A stretch of DNA of 11,560 nucleotides from assembly GCA_031289875.1 (NCBI GenBank), contig JAITOO010000185.1, forward strand, positions 1-11,560, in the 5' to 3' direction. Below the pieces are notes generated by a model. It was not told where the DNA came from. It was given only the letters and a program-made list of their open reading frames with translations, and did not search any database. Made by a program: the position numbers and the translations under genes. The first letter of the stretch is position 1, and every line of letters begins with the position of its first letter. This stretch comes from Flavobacteriaceae bacterium (GTDB taxonomy: Bacteria; Bacteroidota; Bacteroidia; Flavobacteriales; Weeksellaceae). This document shows positions 1 through 6,468 of this stretch, in pieces.

Positions 1-2
1 CG

Positions 3-113
3 GGCGAAGTTTTCGGAACATTTTCCAAAATTCTGTATTTTCTCGCCTGCCTCATCGGGACTTCTCTGCCTGTAACAGGCACGCTGATTTGGCTCAATAA
101 AATGAAAAAATAA
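3..113 (+). CDS. C-terminal end of a PepSY-associated transmembrane protein (partial)
   Basis: Only the last 36 codons and the TAA stop are in the window; the gene begins upstream. The frame opening at base 3 reads GEVFGTFSKI..., continues as a hydrophobic helix and ends ...TGTLIWLNKMKK. From family knowledge, the sequence G-[ED]-x-F-G ... hydrophobic helix ... P-V-T-G-x-x-x-W-L followed by a short basic tail is the typical end of PepSY-associated TM proteins (PF03929-like; often annotated as iron-regulated or reductase-like membrane proteins). It would lie in the inner membrane with the basic tail in the cytoplasm. The piece is too short for an initiation-based gene call, but frame, composition and ending agree. 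Which substrate or metal the full protein serves cannot be told from this fragment. Confidence 0.75.
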   Translation, partial: GEVFGTFSKILYFLACLIGTSLPVTGTLIWLNKMKK

Positions 114-167
114 TTTTAAGGGATGAAAAATAAACAAGTTATAACAGATGACAAAAAAATCCCGAAA

Positions 168-224
168 GGGTCGAATGTTGCGGGGACATTTGTATGGCTA
201 TAAATATATGAATCTTTCGGATTC
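168..224 (+). repeat. Direct repeat unit, copy A
   Basis: This copy starts GGGTCGAATGTTGCG, then has GGACATTTG, a CTATAAA block, and a GAATC...GATTC hairpin. The same order of blocks recurs at 291-349. The first 15 bases are identical in both copies; the interior is diverged. Confidence 0.75.
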
Positions 225-277
225 TTGCCTGACCCAACGGGTCGCATATTTATAGAAAAACCATTGCCGTTATCATG

Positions 278-298
278 TTCGACCCCTTCGGGGTCGAA
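278..298. repeat. Perfect 9-bp stem, 3-nt loop hairpin
   Basis: TTCGACCCC (278-286), loop TTC, then GGGGTCGAA (290-298). It is GC-rich in an AT-rich gap and is the strongest stem inside the 140-363 element. It lacks a T-run directly after it, so it does not look like a classical intrinsic terminator. Confidence 0.75.
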
Positions 299-349
299 TG
301 TTGCGCGGACATTTGCGTTTCTATAAACATTTGAATCCTAACGGATTCA
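291..349 (+). repeat. Direct repeat unit, copy B
   Basis: This is the second copy of the unit at 168-224, with the same 15-base start, GGACATTTG, CTATAAA and a terminal hairpin. Its hairpin is longer (TGAATCC/GGATTCA, 332-338/343-349). Where the loop-side bases differ from copy A, pairing is kept, suggesting that the hairpin rather than the exact sequence is conserved. Confidence 0.75.
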
Positions 350-391
350 TTCCATCTGTTATAGGGTATTTATTTTTTGTTACTAAACAGG

Positions 392-419
392 TTGATTGTA
401 ATATAATTCAGTATCTTTG
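392..419 (+). promoter_or_regulatory. Bacteroidota-type promoter for the thioredoxin-fold gene
   Basis: TATCTTTG at 412-419 matches the TAnnTTTG -7 box. A TTG at 392-394 lies 17 bp upstream as a plausible -33 element. Initiation would fall roughly at 425, giving a leader of about 15-20 nt to the ATG at 441 or 447. Confidence 0.65.
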
Positions 420-440
420 TGTCTGTAATCTTAAAATGAA

Positions 441-1514
441 ATGATTATGAAAAAACTTATTTCTTTTCTTCTGATATTGTTTCTTCCTTTTTTATTTTCA
501 GCACAGGTAAACGATAAATTCCCCATAAACGAACTGAGTCCCGGTCTCAATTCTTCTCATGTCAAAATAGTGGTTTTTATGCCTTCCCTTTCGGAAAAAA
601 CAGAATATGCTTCCATGATTGTTCAGGCATTCAAAAATTATTTTGTGGAAAAATTAGCTTTTGCGCCTGAAAACAGGGATAACGTCAATATTGATATTAT
701 TCTTGTCGCTCAGAATAAGGACAAAAATGAAATAAAACCGAACGAATTACTTGTCGAAGATCTTTTTGACACGCAAGGCATGAATGTTTTTTATTCGATA
801 AACCGGAAACTGAAATCTTTGCTGAATCTGCCTTCCTTAGAAAATGATGAAGATGATTCCGTTTTGTTCCTGTTAGACGAAAATAATTTCATTGTGTGGA
901 GAGATGACCGATACAGAGGGCAAGGCGAGCATTTGAAACCTTTGGAATATAAAATAAAAGAGTGGTTGCATCTTCCCTATCCTAAAATAGAAACAGCAAA
1001 CTTTCCCGACCTGCAAACAGGAAATTCCGCACCGGATGTCCTTTTGGAAGGAATGAAACTTTCTGATTATAAAGGAAGTATAGTGGTTCTGACTTTCTAT
1101 CCTGCGGCATACAGCGGAGTTGTTGATGTTAAAAAATGGATAAAACGAATAATAGATTTAAAACGAGAAATGATGATGTGCGCAATTCAGATACATTCTT
1201 TTGACAGTATATCCTTATTGACAGGCAGAAATGTGAACTATTTTGCCGTTACCGAATCAACGGCTGAAATTCTTAATAATTGGAGAGACGTAATGAACGC
1301 CTATCATATCCGGTATATAAACGACTTCGATTATTCTGTTTCTCAGGCTTTTGGAGCATACAACCAAGAAGGATACAACAATCGCCTGACCGTAATTATT
1401 GACCCGCAAGGCAAAATTGCTTATGTCGATAAAAATTATACCCTCAGCAAAGAAGTTGATATACAAACAATTATTCAAAAAATACAAGCCGATTTTCCGG
1501 AAGAGGAAGAGTGA
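441..1514 (+). CDS. Secreted tandem thioredoxin-fold protein, cysteine-less peroxiredoxin (AhpC/TSA-like) homologue
   Basis: 357 aa from 441; an ATG two codons later (447, MKKLISF...) is an equally good start and gives a cleaner signal peptide (basic KK, long hydrophobic core, cleavage near FSA-Q). The mature protein appears to be two thioredoxin-fold halves: residues ~25-175 (VVFMPS..., later VLFLLDENNFIVWRDD) and ~190-357. The second half resembles AhpC/TSA peroxiredoxins: APDVLLEG, DYKGSIVVLTFYPAAYSG, then FGAYNQEG, R315 and VIIDPQGKIAYVD. However, the PxxxTxxC active site reads P221-A-A-Y-S225-G-V-V228, so the peroxidatic Cys is Val. The only Cys I see is C247. It is probably an exported, redox-inactive or binding protein rather than a peroxidase. 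It has its own promoter and is convergent with the M1 peptidase. Fold assignment is moderately sure; function unknown. Confidence 0.85.
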   Translation: MIMKKLISFLLILFLPFLFSAQVNDKFPINELSPGLNSSHVKIVVFMPSLSEKTEYASMIVQAFKNYFVEKLAFAPENRDNVNIDIILVAQNKDKNEIKPNELLVEDLFDTQGMNVFYSINRKLKSLLNLPSLENDEDDSVLFLLDENNFIVWRDDRYRGQGEHLKPLEYKIKEWLHLPYPKIETANFPDLQTGNSAPDVLLEGMKLSDYKGSIVVLTFYPAAYSGVVDVKKWIKRIIDLKREMMMCAIQIHSFDSISLLTGRNVNYFAVTESTAEILNNWRDVMNAYHIRYINDFDYSVSQAFGAYNQEGYNNRLTVIIDPQGKIAYVDKNYTLSKEVDIQTIIQKIQADFPEEEE

Positions 1515-1574
1515 AAAATCAGGCACAGGCTACGTATTATATAAATGAATGTCTGTTAGGTAAAGGAAAATTCT

Positions 1575-3299
1575 TTATCTGCTGCTCATTTTTTTGACTT
1601 TTTTCACTTCAATATAGTAATTGGGATTGACGGAAAAGGCAGCGATAATTTTCTTTTTAGCGGTGATTTTCTGCGGTTTGTTGGTTGGGACGAGTTTTCC
1701 CAGCGAAGTTTTTATCGGCATGTCGAAACCCGGAATTGTGTTTTTCCAGCGGTATCGAATCGTTTCTTTGTCCACGATGAAATATTCAAATGTCGGGACT
1801 TTGGTCTGTCGCAGATATTGGTCGAAAAATTTGGTCAAATTCAGTCCCGAAGCGGAAGCCATGAAATCCTCAATTTCTTTTTCTGAAACGGTTTTATGAT
1901 AAAAATTCTTATTCATGTCTCGAAGCATCTGCCTGAATTTGTTGTCGTTGTCTATCCATTGGCGGAGTGTGTGAAGCATGTTTGCGCCTTTGTCATACAT
2001 GTCCCCGCTTCCGTTTGCAATCGACACGTCGTTTTTGATGTTTTTCCGCTGTCCGATAATGTATTTTTCTGCGTTTTCCTTTTTGAAAGTACTTTCCATA
2101 AACAAAGTTTCGGCATAGGTTGCAAAGGCTTCGTGTATCCACATGTCAGCCATATTGTTGCAGGTGATGCTGTTGCCGAACCATTCGTGCGCTGATTCGT
2201 GAACGATGATAAAATCCCATTTCAAACCTTCGCCCGTTTCGCTTCTGTCTGTGCCGAGATAGCCGTTTTGATATTTGTTTCCGTAAGCGATGTTGCTTTG
2301 GTGTTCCATTCCCAAATGTGAAGATTCTACTAATTTGTAGCTGTCTTCGTAAAAAGGATATGCTCCGAACCAATATTCCAACGCTTTCAACATAGGTTTG
2401 ACCTGCTCGAACTGTTTCTTGGCTTTGTCCACATTGTAGGACAAAACCCAATAATCCAGCGGCAATATACCTTTTTCTCCTCTGTATGAATCGGTAAATT
2501 CCTTATAATCACCAATATACGGAACAATATTGTAGGCGTTAATCGGCTGAGTTATCTGCCAGATGTACGCTGTTTTTCCTGTATCAAATTTTTGGGTAAT
2601 GACTTTATTTTTCGTAATTGTCTTGCCGTTTTTTTCTTTCACGGTAGTTTTGACGATTTGGTCTTCTGAGATTTCATATTTCTTTTTGGACAGCAGTTTC
2701 CCATTTCCTACTCCGACTAAGTCTTTCGTTGTGATAATGGTCATTTTCATGCCTTGCTCAGGTTCGTCGTCGAGAAAATCTTTGCACGGAAACCACGAAC
2801 TAGCTCCAAGTTCTTCGCAGGCAACTGTCATCCAAGGGTTCTTGTTGTTATCTCGGGAGAAAATCCAGCCGCCGTCCCAAGGAGCTTTTTGGGCAATTTT
2901 GGGCTTCCCGCTGAAATAGATAAAAACCGCACCTTTTTGGTTTTTATTGTACAAAAATGCGTCAAACAGGTCGATTTTGTAAATGTTTCCCATTCGAGAG
3001 AAAGTTACGCTCACGCCGGAGGCTATCACGCTGTCGATGCGCATCGGCTGCTGCAAATCAATCTGCATGATAAACTGTTTGTCTTTTACCCTTTCATAAG
3101 TGATAACATTCACGCCTTTAATTGATTGCGTGTTGAAGTCAGGTTCAATGGTGAGGTCGTAATAAAGAACGTTCCACCAGTCCCGCAGCGGAGTGTTAAT
3201 TGCTCTGAAATCTTTTTTATTCTGCGCCTGAACGGAAATCTCTGCTGCTAAAAAACAGAAAATCAAGGACAAGAGAAATAATTTTTTTCTGATACACAT
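1575..3299 (-). CDS. Secreted M1-family zinc metallopeptidase (aminopeptidase)
   Basis: 574 aa. Residues 1-26 form a signal peptide (CIRKK, hydrophobic core, cleavage near VQA-Q), so it acts in the periplasm or outside the cell. The gluzincin signature is complete: H367-E-S-A-H371 with E390 18 residues on (WIHE390AFATYAE) as zinc ligands, and Y435 in MYDKG as the transition-state Tyr. The substrate-binding GAMEN motif is a variant, GMEHQ (330-334), keeping its Glu. The N-terminal beta-rich domain spans roughly 30-270 and the catalytic domain 270-500. At 574 aa it lacks the large C-terminal helical domain of PepN/ERAP-type enzymes. The expected role is removal of N-terminal residues from peptides; specificity is not predictable. 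It is divergent from rnr with its own -7 box, and no strong terminator is visible in the short convergent gap to the upstream gene. Confidence 0.93.
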   Translation of the reverse strand: MCIRKKLFLLSLIFCFLAAEISVQAQNKKDFRAINTPLRDWWNVLYYDLTIEPDFNTQSIKGVNVITYERVKDKQFIMQIDLQQPMRIDSVIASGVSVTFSRMGNIYKIDLFDAFLYNKNQKGAVFIYFSGKPKIAQKAPWDGGWIFSRDNNKNPWMTVACEELGASSWFPCKDFLDDEPEQGMKMTIITTKDLVGVGNGKLLSKKKYEISEDQIVKTTVKEKNGKTITKNKVITQKFDTGKTAYIWQITQPINAYNIVPYIGDYKEFTDSYRGEKGILPLDYWVLSYNVDKAKKQFEQVKPMLKALEYWFGAYPFYEDSYKLVESSHLGMEHQSNIAYGNKYQNGYLGTDRSETGEGLKWDFIIVHESAHEWFGNSITCNNMADMWIHEAFATYAETLFMESTFKKENAEKYIIGQRKNIKNDVSIANGSGDMYDKGANMLHTLRQWIDNDNKFRQMLRDMNKNFYHKTVSEKEIEDFMASASGLNLTKFFDQYLRQTKVPTFEYFIVDKETIRYRWKNTIPGFDMPIKTSLGKLVPTNKPQKITAKKKIIAAFSVNPNYYIEVKKVKKMSSR

Positions 3300-3345
3300 A
3301 TTTTTTATTTATTTACTACGCTATTTGTTTGATGTTTTTCCGGTG

Positions 3346-3353
3346 CAAAGATA
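3346..3353 (-). promoter_or_regulatory. -7 box for the M1 peptidase
   Basis: Read on the - strand this is TATCTTTG, a full match to TAnnTTTG, 46 bp before the ATG. No TTG at a suitable -33 spacing is visible. Confidence 0.6.
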
Positions 3354-3435
3354 GAAAATGAAAAAAAAACTCCTCATCTTTTTCATCAATTTATATAATT
3401 ATAGCATCAGTTAAAGACAAAAACTAAAAAAACAC

Positions 3436-3443
3436 TACCTTTG
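3436..3443 (+). promoter_or_regulatory. -7 box for rnr
   Basis: TACCTTTG matches TAnnTTTG. Initiation would be near 3449-3450, so the leader of about 36 nt would begin directly with the hairpins at 3451-3480. A -33 TTG is not evident; TTA at 3411-3413 is the nearest candidate. Confidence 0.6.
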
Positions 3444-3450
3444 ACAAATC

Positions 3451-3480
3451 ATTCTGCTTGACAGAATATCTGAAATCAGA
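3451..3480 (+). promoter_or_regulatory. Two tandem small hairpins in the rnr leader
   Basis: ATTCTG (3451-3456) and CAGAAT (3462-3467) form a perfect 6-bp stem with loop CTTGA. TCTGA (3469-3473) and TCAGA (3476-3480) form a second, 5-bp perfect inverted repeat. Together they occupy almost the whole predicted leader, ending 5 nt before the start codon. They could shield the 5' end or affect ribosome access; this is inference. Confidence 0.45.
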
Positions 3481-3485
3481 AAAAA

Positions 3486-5633
3486 ATGGCAAAAAAAAAT
3501 AAAATCCCTGAAAAACACAGGGAAAAACTTCGAGACTTAAAAAGGGAAATTCTGGCTTTGTTCATGAAAAACCCAAACAAGCAATACAATTACAAACAAA
3601 TTTCCAATACGCTGAACCAGCGGAATCCTCGCCAGCGGGAAATAATCGTGCAGGCGTTGCAAAAACTGACTTCGGAAAAACAACTTTTAGAACCGAAAAC
3701 AGGAAAATACCAACTCAATTTTCAAGAACAATTTTTGACAGGAAAAATCGACGTCGGACAAAATGGAAACGCCTACGTCATTGTCGAAGGCTTGGTAAAA
3801 GATATTTTCGTTCCCAAATCCAAAACAGGACGGGCGCTGCAAAATGACATCGTCAAAATCGTAGTGCATCAATACAAAAACCGCCGCCCCGAAGCAGAAG
3901 TTATCGAAGTTATTGAACGGTACAGAACGCAGTTTGTCGGCAAGTTTGAATATAGTCCGAACAAAACTTTCGGCTTTGTGGTCGTAAATAACAATTCCAT
4001 TCACACCGATATTTTCATTCCCAAAGAAAGATTCAAAGGCGCTCAAAACGAGCAGATTGTGTTGGCAGAAATCATTGACTGGCGAGAAGGAGAGGACTCT
4101 CCGCGCGGAAAAATCATTGAGGTTTTAGGAGAATCGGGAGAAAACGAAACAGAAATTCACGCCATTCTCGCGGCATACGGACTGCCTTACCGCTTTCCCG
4201 AAGAGATAGAACAAGAAGCCGCAAATATTGACACTCAAATTACCGAAGCAGAAATCGCCAAACGGCGAGATATGCGCAACATCACAACTTTCACCATCGA
4301 CCCCACTGATGCTCAGGATTTTGACGATGCGCTTTCCATTCAAAAACTTCCGAACGGAAATTGGGAAATCGGCATTCACATCGCCGATGTTTCCCACTAC
4401 GTAAAACCCGGAACGCTCCTTGACGAAGAGGCTTATTCACGTGCAACTTCCGTCTATCTCGTTGATAGAGTTGTGCCTATGCTTCCGGAAATTTTGAGCA
4501 ACAACGTATGTTCCCTCCGTCCGAACGAAGAAAAATACACCTTTTCCGCCGTTTTTGAAATGGACAGATACGCCAACATCAAAAATTCGTGGTTTGGGCG
4601 GACGGTCATCAATTCCGACCGAAGATTTACTTACGAAGAAGCGCAGCAAGTAATTGAAGGACAAAGTCATGAGATGGAAAAGGAACTTTGTACACTGGAC
4701 AAGCTGGCGAAAATTTTGCGGGCGCACCGCCTGAAAAACGGCGCAATTTCTTTCGACAAATACGAAGTAAAATTCCGTCTTGACGAAAGCAAAAATCCTG
4801 TCGGCGTGTATTTTAAAATCAGCAAAGAAAGCAACCATCTGATTGAAGAATTTATGCTTCTCGCCAATAAAAAAGTTTCCGAATTTGTGAGCCTCAAAAA
4901 AGACGGCGAGCCGAGCGGAAGAACTTTTATTTACCGTATCCACGACGACCCCGATCCAAGTAAACTCCTTTCTTTGAAGCAGTTTGTCAATACTTTGGGT
5001 TACGACATCAATATTTCCAATCGAAAGCGCACCACTCAGTCGCTCAACAAGTTGCTGTCAGAAGTAAAAGGCAAGGGCGAAGAAAACATGATTGAAACTT
5101 TAGCGATGCGCACCATGTCAAAAGCAAAATACTCGACGGAAAATGTCGGGCATTACGGTTTGGCATTCGATTATTACAGCCATTTCACCTCGCCGATACG
5201 GCGTTACCCCGACGTTATTGCCCACCGTCTGTTGCAGGATTTTTTAGACGGAAAACTTTCTGCCAATCCTGCTGAAATTGAAGAGCAGGCAAAACATTCG
5301 AGCGAGCGGGAACGCGTTGCAGCCGATGCTGAGCGGGACAGCATCAAATATATGCAGGTGAAATTCATGAAACAATACGTTGGCGAGACTTTCGAGGGTG
5401 TGATTTCCGGCGTAACCGAATGGGGCATTTACGTGGAAATCAGGAATTTCGGAGCAGAAGGATTAATCCGCCTGCGGGATATTCGCGACGATGATTACCG
5501 GTTTGATGATAAAAATTACGCCATCATCGGACAACGCACAGGAATGCAGTATCAACTGGGAGACACGGTACAGATTAAAGTTACCCGCGCCGACTTGGAG
5601 AGAAAACAACTTGATTTTGAATTGACGGAGTGA
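3486..5633 (+). CDS. rnr: Ribonuclease R (RNB-family 3'-5' exoribonuclease)
   Basis: 715 aa, shorter than the 813-aa E. coli enzyme mainly because it has almost no Lys-rich tail after the S1 domain. Domains in order: basic N-terminal winged helix (~13-72), two cold-shock-like OB domains (~83-215), RNB catalytic domain (~255-600) and S1 domain (~633-712, GETFEGVISGVTEWGIYVE). The RNB metal-binding aspartates are present in FTID272PTDAQD278FD280D281, matching the RNase II D201/D207/D209/D210 cluster. The catalytic-site HFTSPIRRYPD is at 566-576, with R572 at the expected arginine. It degrades structured RNA processively from the 3' end in the cytoplasm, including defective mRNA and rRNA. It starts at the first ATG (MAKKNK). 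It is monocistronic by its own promoter; the next gene has another. All key residues are intact. Confidence 0.97.
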   Translation: MAKKNKIPEKHREKLRDLKREILALFMKNPNKQYNYKQISNTLNQRNPRQREIIVQALQKLTSEKQLLEPKTGKYQLNFQEQFLTGKIDVGQNGNAYVIVEGLVKDIFVPKSKTGRALQNDIVKIVVHQYKNRRPEAEVIEVIERYRTQFVGKFEYSPNKTFGFVVVNNNSIHTDIFIPKERFKGAQNEQIVLAEIIDWREGEDSPRGKIIEVLGESGENETEIHAILAAYGLPYRFPEEIEQEAANIDTQITEAEIAKRRDMRNITTFTIDPTDAQDFDDALSIQKLPNGNWEIGIHIADVSHYVKPGTLLDEEAYSRATSVYLVDRVVPMLPEILSNNVCSLRPNEEKYTFSAVFEMDRYANIKNSWFGRTVINSDRRFTYEEAQQVIEGQSHEMEKELCTLDKLAKILRAHRLKNGAISFDKYEVKFRLDESKNPVGVYFKISKESNHLIEEFMLLANKKVSEFVSLKKDGEPSGRTFIYRIHDDPDPSKLLSLKQFVNTLGYDINISNRKRTTQSLNKLLSEVKGKGEENMIETLAMRTMSKAKYSTENVGHYGLAFDYYSHFTSPIRRYPDVIAHRLLQDFLDGKLSANPAEIEEQAKHSSERERVAADAERDSIKYMQVKFMKQYVGETFEGVISGVTEWGIYVEIRNFGAEGLIRLRDIRDDDYRFDDKNYAIIGQRTGMQYQLGDTVQIKVTRADLERKQLDFELTE

Positions 5634-5679
5634 AAAACTCGACATACATCAAGAAAAAAATTAAATATTTTTGAATTTA

Positions 5680-5687
5680 TATCTTTG
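5680..5687 (+). promoter_or_regulatory. -7 box for the FMN reductase gene
   Basis: TATCTTTG, a full TAnnTTTG match, 22 bp before the ATG at 5710. It suggests this gene is transcribed separately from rnr despite the 76-bp gap. No convincing -33 TTG is seen. Confidence 0.6.
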
Positions 5688-5709
5688 TCTGAAAATAAAC
5701 AGTTAAAAA

Positions 5710-6240
5710 ATGAAAATTATAGCTTTTGGAGCGTCAAATCACAGAAAATCAATAAATAAACAACTGGCAGTATATGCTGCAAGCCTGTTCAAAAATGCAG
5801 AAGTGGAAATTTTAGACCTGAACGACTACGAAATGCCGATTTACAGTATCGAACGGCAGGAAAAAGGATTTCCCGAAGAAGCAAATAAATTCTTGGAAAA
5901 AGTAGATTCCGCTGATTTAATCATTATTTCTTTTGCAGAACACAACGGTTCTTATGCCGTTGCCTACAAAAATCTATTCGATTGGGCTTCAAGAATCCGC
6001 ATGAAAGTGTATGAAAACAAACCCGTGCTTTTGCTGGCAACTTCGCCCGGACAAGGCGGTGCGCAAAGCGTGTTGAGTTCTGCCGTAGCTTCTTTTTCCC
6101 TGCCGTATTACGGCGCAAAACTGCTCGGAAGTTTTTCCCTGCCCGATTTCTATGACAATTTTGACGAAGAAAAGGGTCAAATCATTAATAATGAATTTGA
6201 TACGAAATTGAAAGAAATACTTTCTCATGTTAGTATTTAG
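5710..6240 (+). CDS. NADPH-dependent FMN reductase-type flavoprotein
   Basis: 176 aa, the usual size for the flavodoxin-fold NADPH-dependent FMN reductase family (PF03358). Seen in the sequence: the N-terminal beta strand and phosphate-binding loop MKIIAFGASNHRKSINKQLA (residues 1-20), FAEHNGSY (75-82) with the following KNLFDWASR (87-95) typical of the flavin pocket and dimer interface, and LLATSPGQGGAQ (108-119) around the isoalloxazine ring. The family reduces FMN, quinones, azo dyes or metals with NAD(P)H. The substrate of this member cannot be told. It is cytoplasmic with no signal peptide. It lies between rnr and clpB in the same direction, but a recognisable promoter of its own and a 228-bp gap before clpB argue for independent transcription. 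Confidence 0.92.
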   Translation: MKIIAFGASNHRKSINKQLAVYAASLFKNAEVEILDLNDYEMPIYSIERQEKGFPEEANKFLEKVDSADLIIISFAEHNGSYAVAYKNLFDWASRIRMKVYENKPVLLLATSPGQGGAQSVLSSAVASFSLPYYGAKLLGSFSLPDFYDNFDEEKGQIINNEFDTKLKEILSHVSI

Positions 6241-6300
6241 TTTTTAATTCCCATCACGGCGTATAAGTCCGTTTTTTTTGATTAATATTCCTCAAAAAAG

Positions 6301-6355
6301 TCCGTCATTTTGTCTTTGTCCTTCTGTTTTCCAAATAAAAATCCGTCATTTTGTC
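6301..6355 (+). repeat. Pair of exact 14-bp direct repeats upstream of clpB
   Basis: TCCGTCATTTTGTC occurs at 6301-6314 and again at 6342-6355, a spacing of 41 bp (about four helical turns). The 228-bp gap between the reductase and clpB is otherwise low-complexity and T-rich, so an exact 14-mer pair stands out. An AT-rich inverted repeat AAATATT/AATATTT lies just downstream (6382-6388/6397-6403). The repeats may be a binding site for a regulator of clpB; no known heat-shock operator was recognised. Confidence 0.5.
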
Positions 6356-6434
6356 GTGATTTTTTTTGTATTTATTTCGTTAAATATTTGTTTTTCAATA
6401 TTTTGAATTTTTATAAAATTTCTTTTGGTGTATA

Positions 6435-6450
6435 TTTTGATTAATCAAAA
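6435..6450. promoter_or_regulatory. Perfect 16-bp palindrome before clpB, candidate operator
   Basis: TTTTGATTAATCAAAA is fully self-complementary and ends 18 bp before the clpB ATG. It overlaps the 3' part of TATATTTTG (6431-6439), the nearest approximation of a -7 box here, which has one base too many for TAnnTTTG. A repressor bound here would block initiation. The regulator is unknown; it does not resemble the CIRCE element. Confidence 0.5.
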
Positions 6451-6468
6451 CCAAGAGATTTTAAAATT

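Larger units (their letters stand above)
140..363. repeat. MITE/REP-like structured intergenic element with 11-bp terminal inverted repeats
   Basis: TATAACAGATG at 140-150 is the exact reverse complement of CATCTGTTATA at 353-363. The 224 bp between these ends contain a chain of perfect hairpins: CCC-GAAA-GGG (161-170); a 10-bp stem 198-207/246-255 that encloses two smaller hairpins (GAATC/GATTC 210-224 and GACCC-AAC-GGGTC 231-243); a 9-bp stem around 278-298; and a 7-bp stem 332-349. It also holds two diverged direct copies of one unit (about 168-224 and 291-349). No protein can be read from it. It fills nearly all of the 327-bp gap between the PepSY gene and the next gene. No clear target-site duplication was found, although TAAACAAGTT (131-140) and TAAACAGGTT (384-393) are near-identical flanks. 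Such elements are usually multicopy; copy number cannot be judged here. Confidence 0.7.

Noticed and set aside
4437..4943. Open frame on the - strand inside rnr (168 codons)
   Set aside because: Antisense to the conserved RNB domain; Phe/Val-rich translation without recognisable domains.
6255..6279. Terminator after the FMN reductase gene (ACGG/CCGT then a run of T)
   Set aside because: The stem is only 4 bp with a 9-nt loop; the T-run sits in a generally T-rich gap, so it is not convincing.
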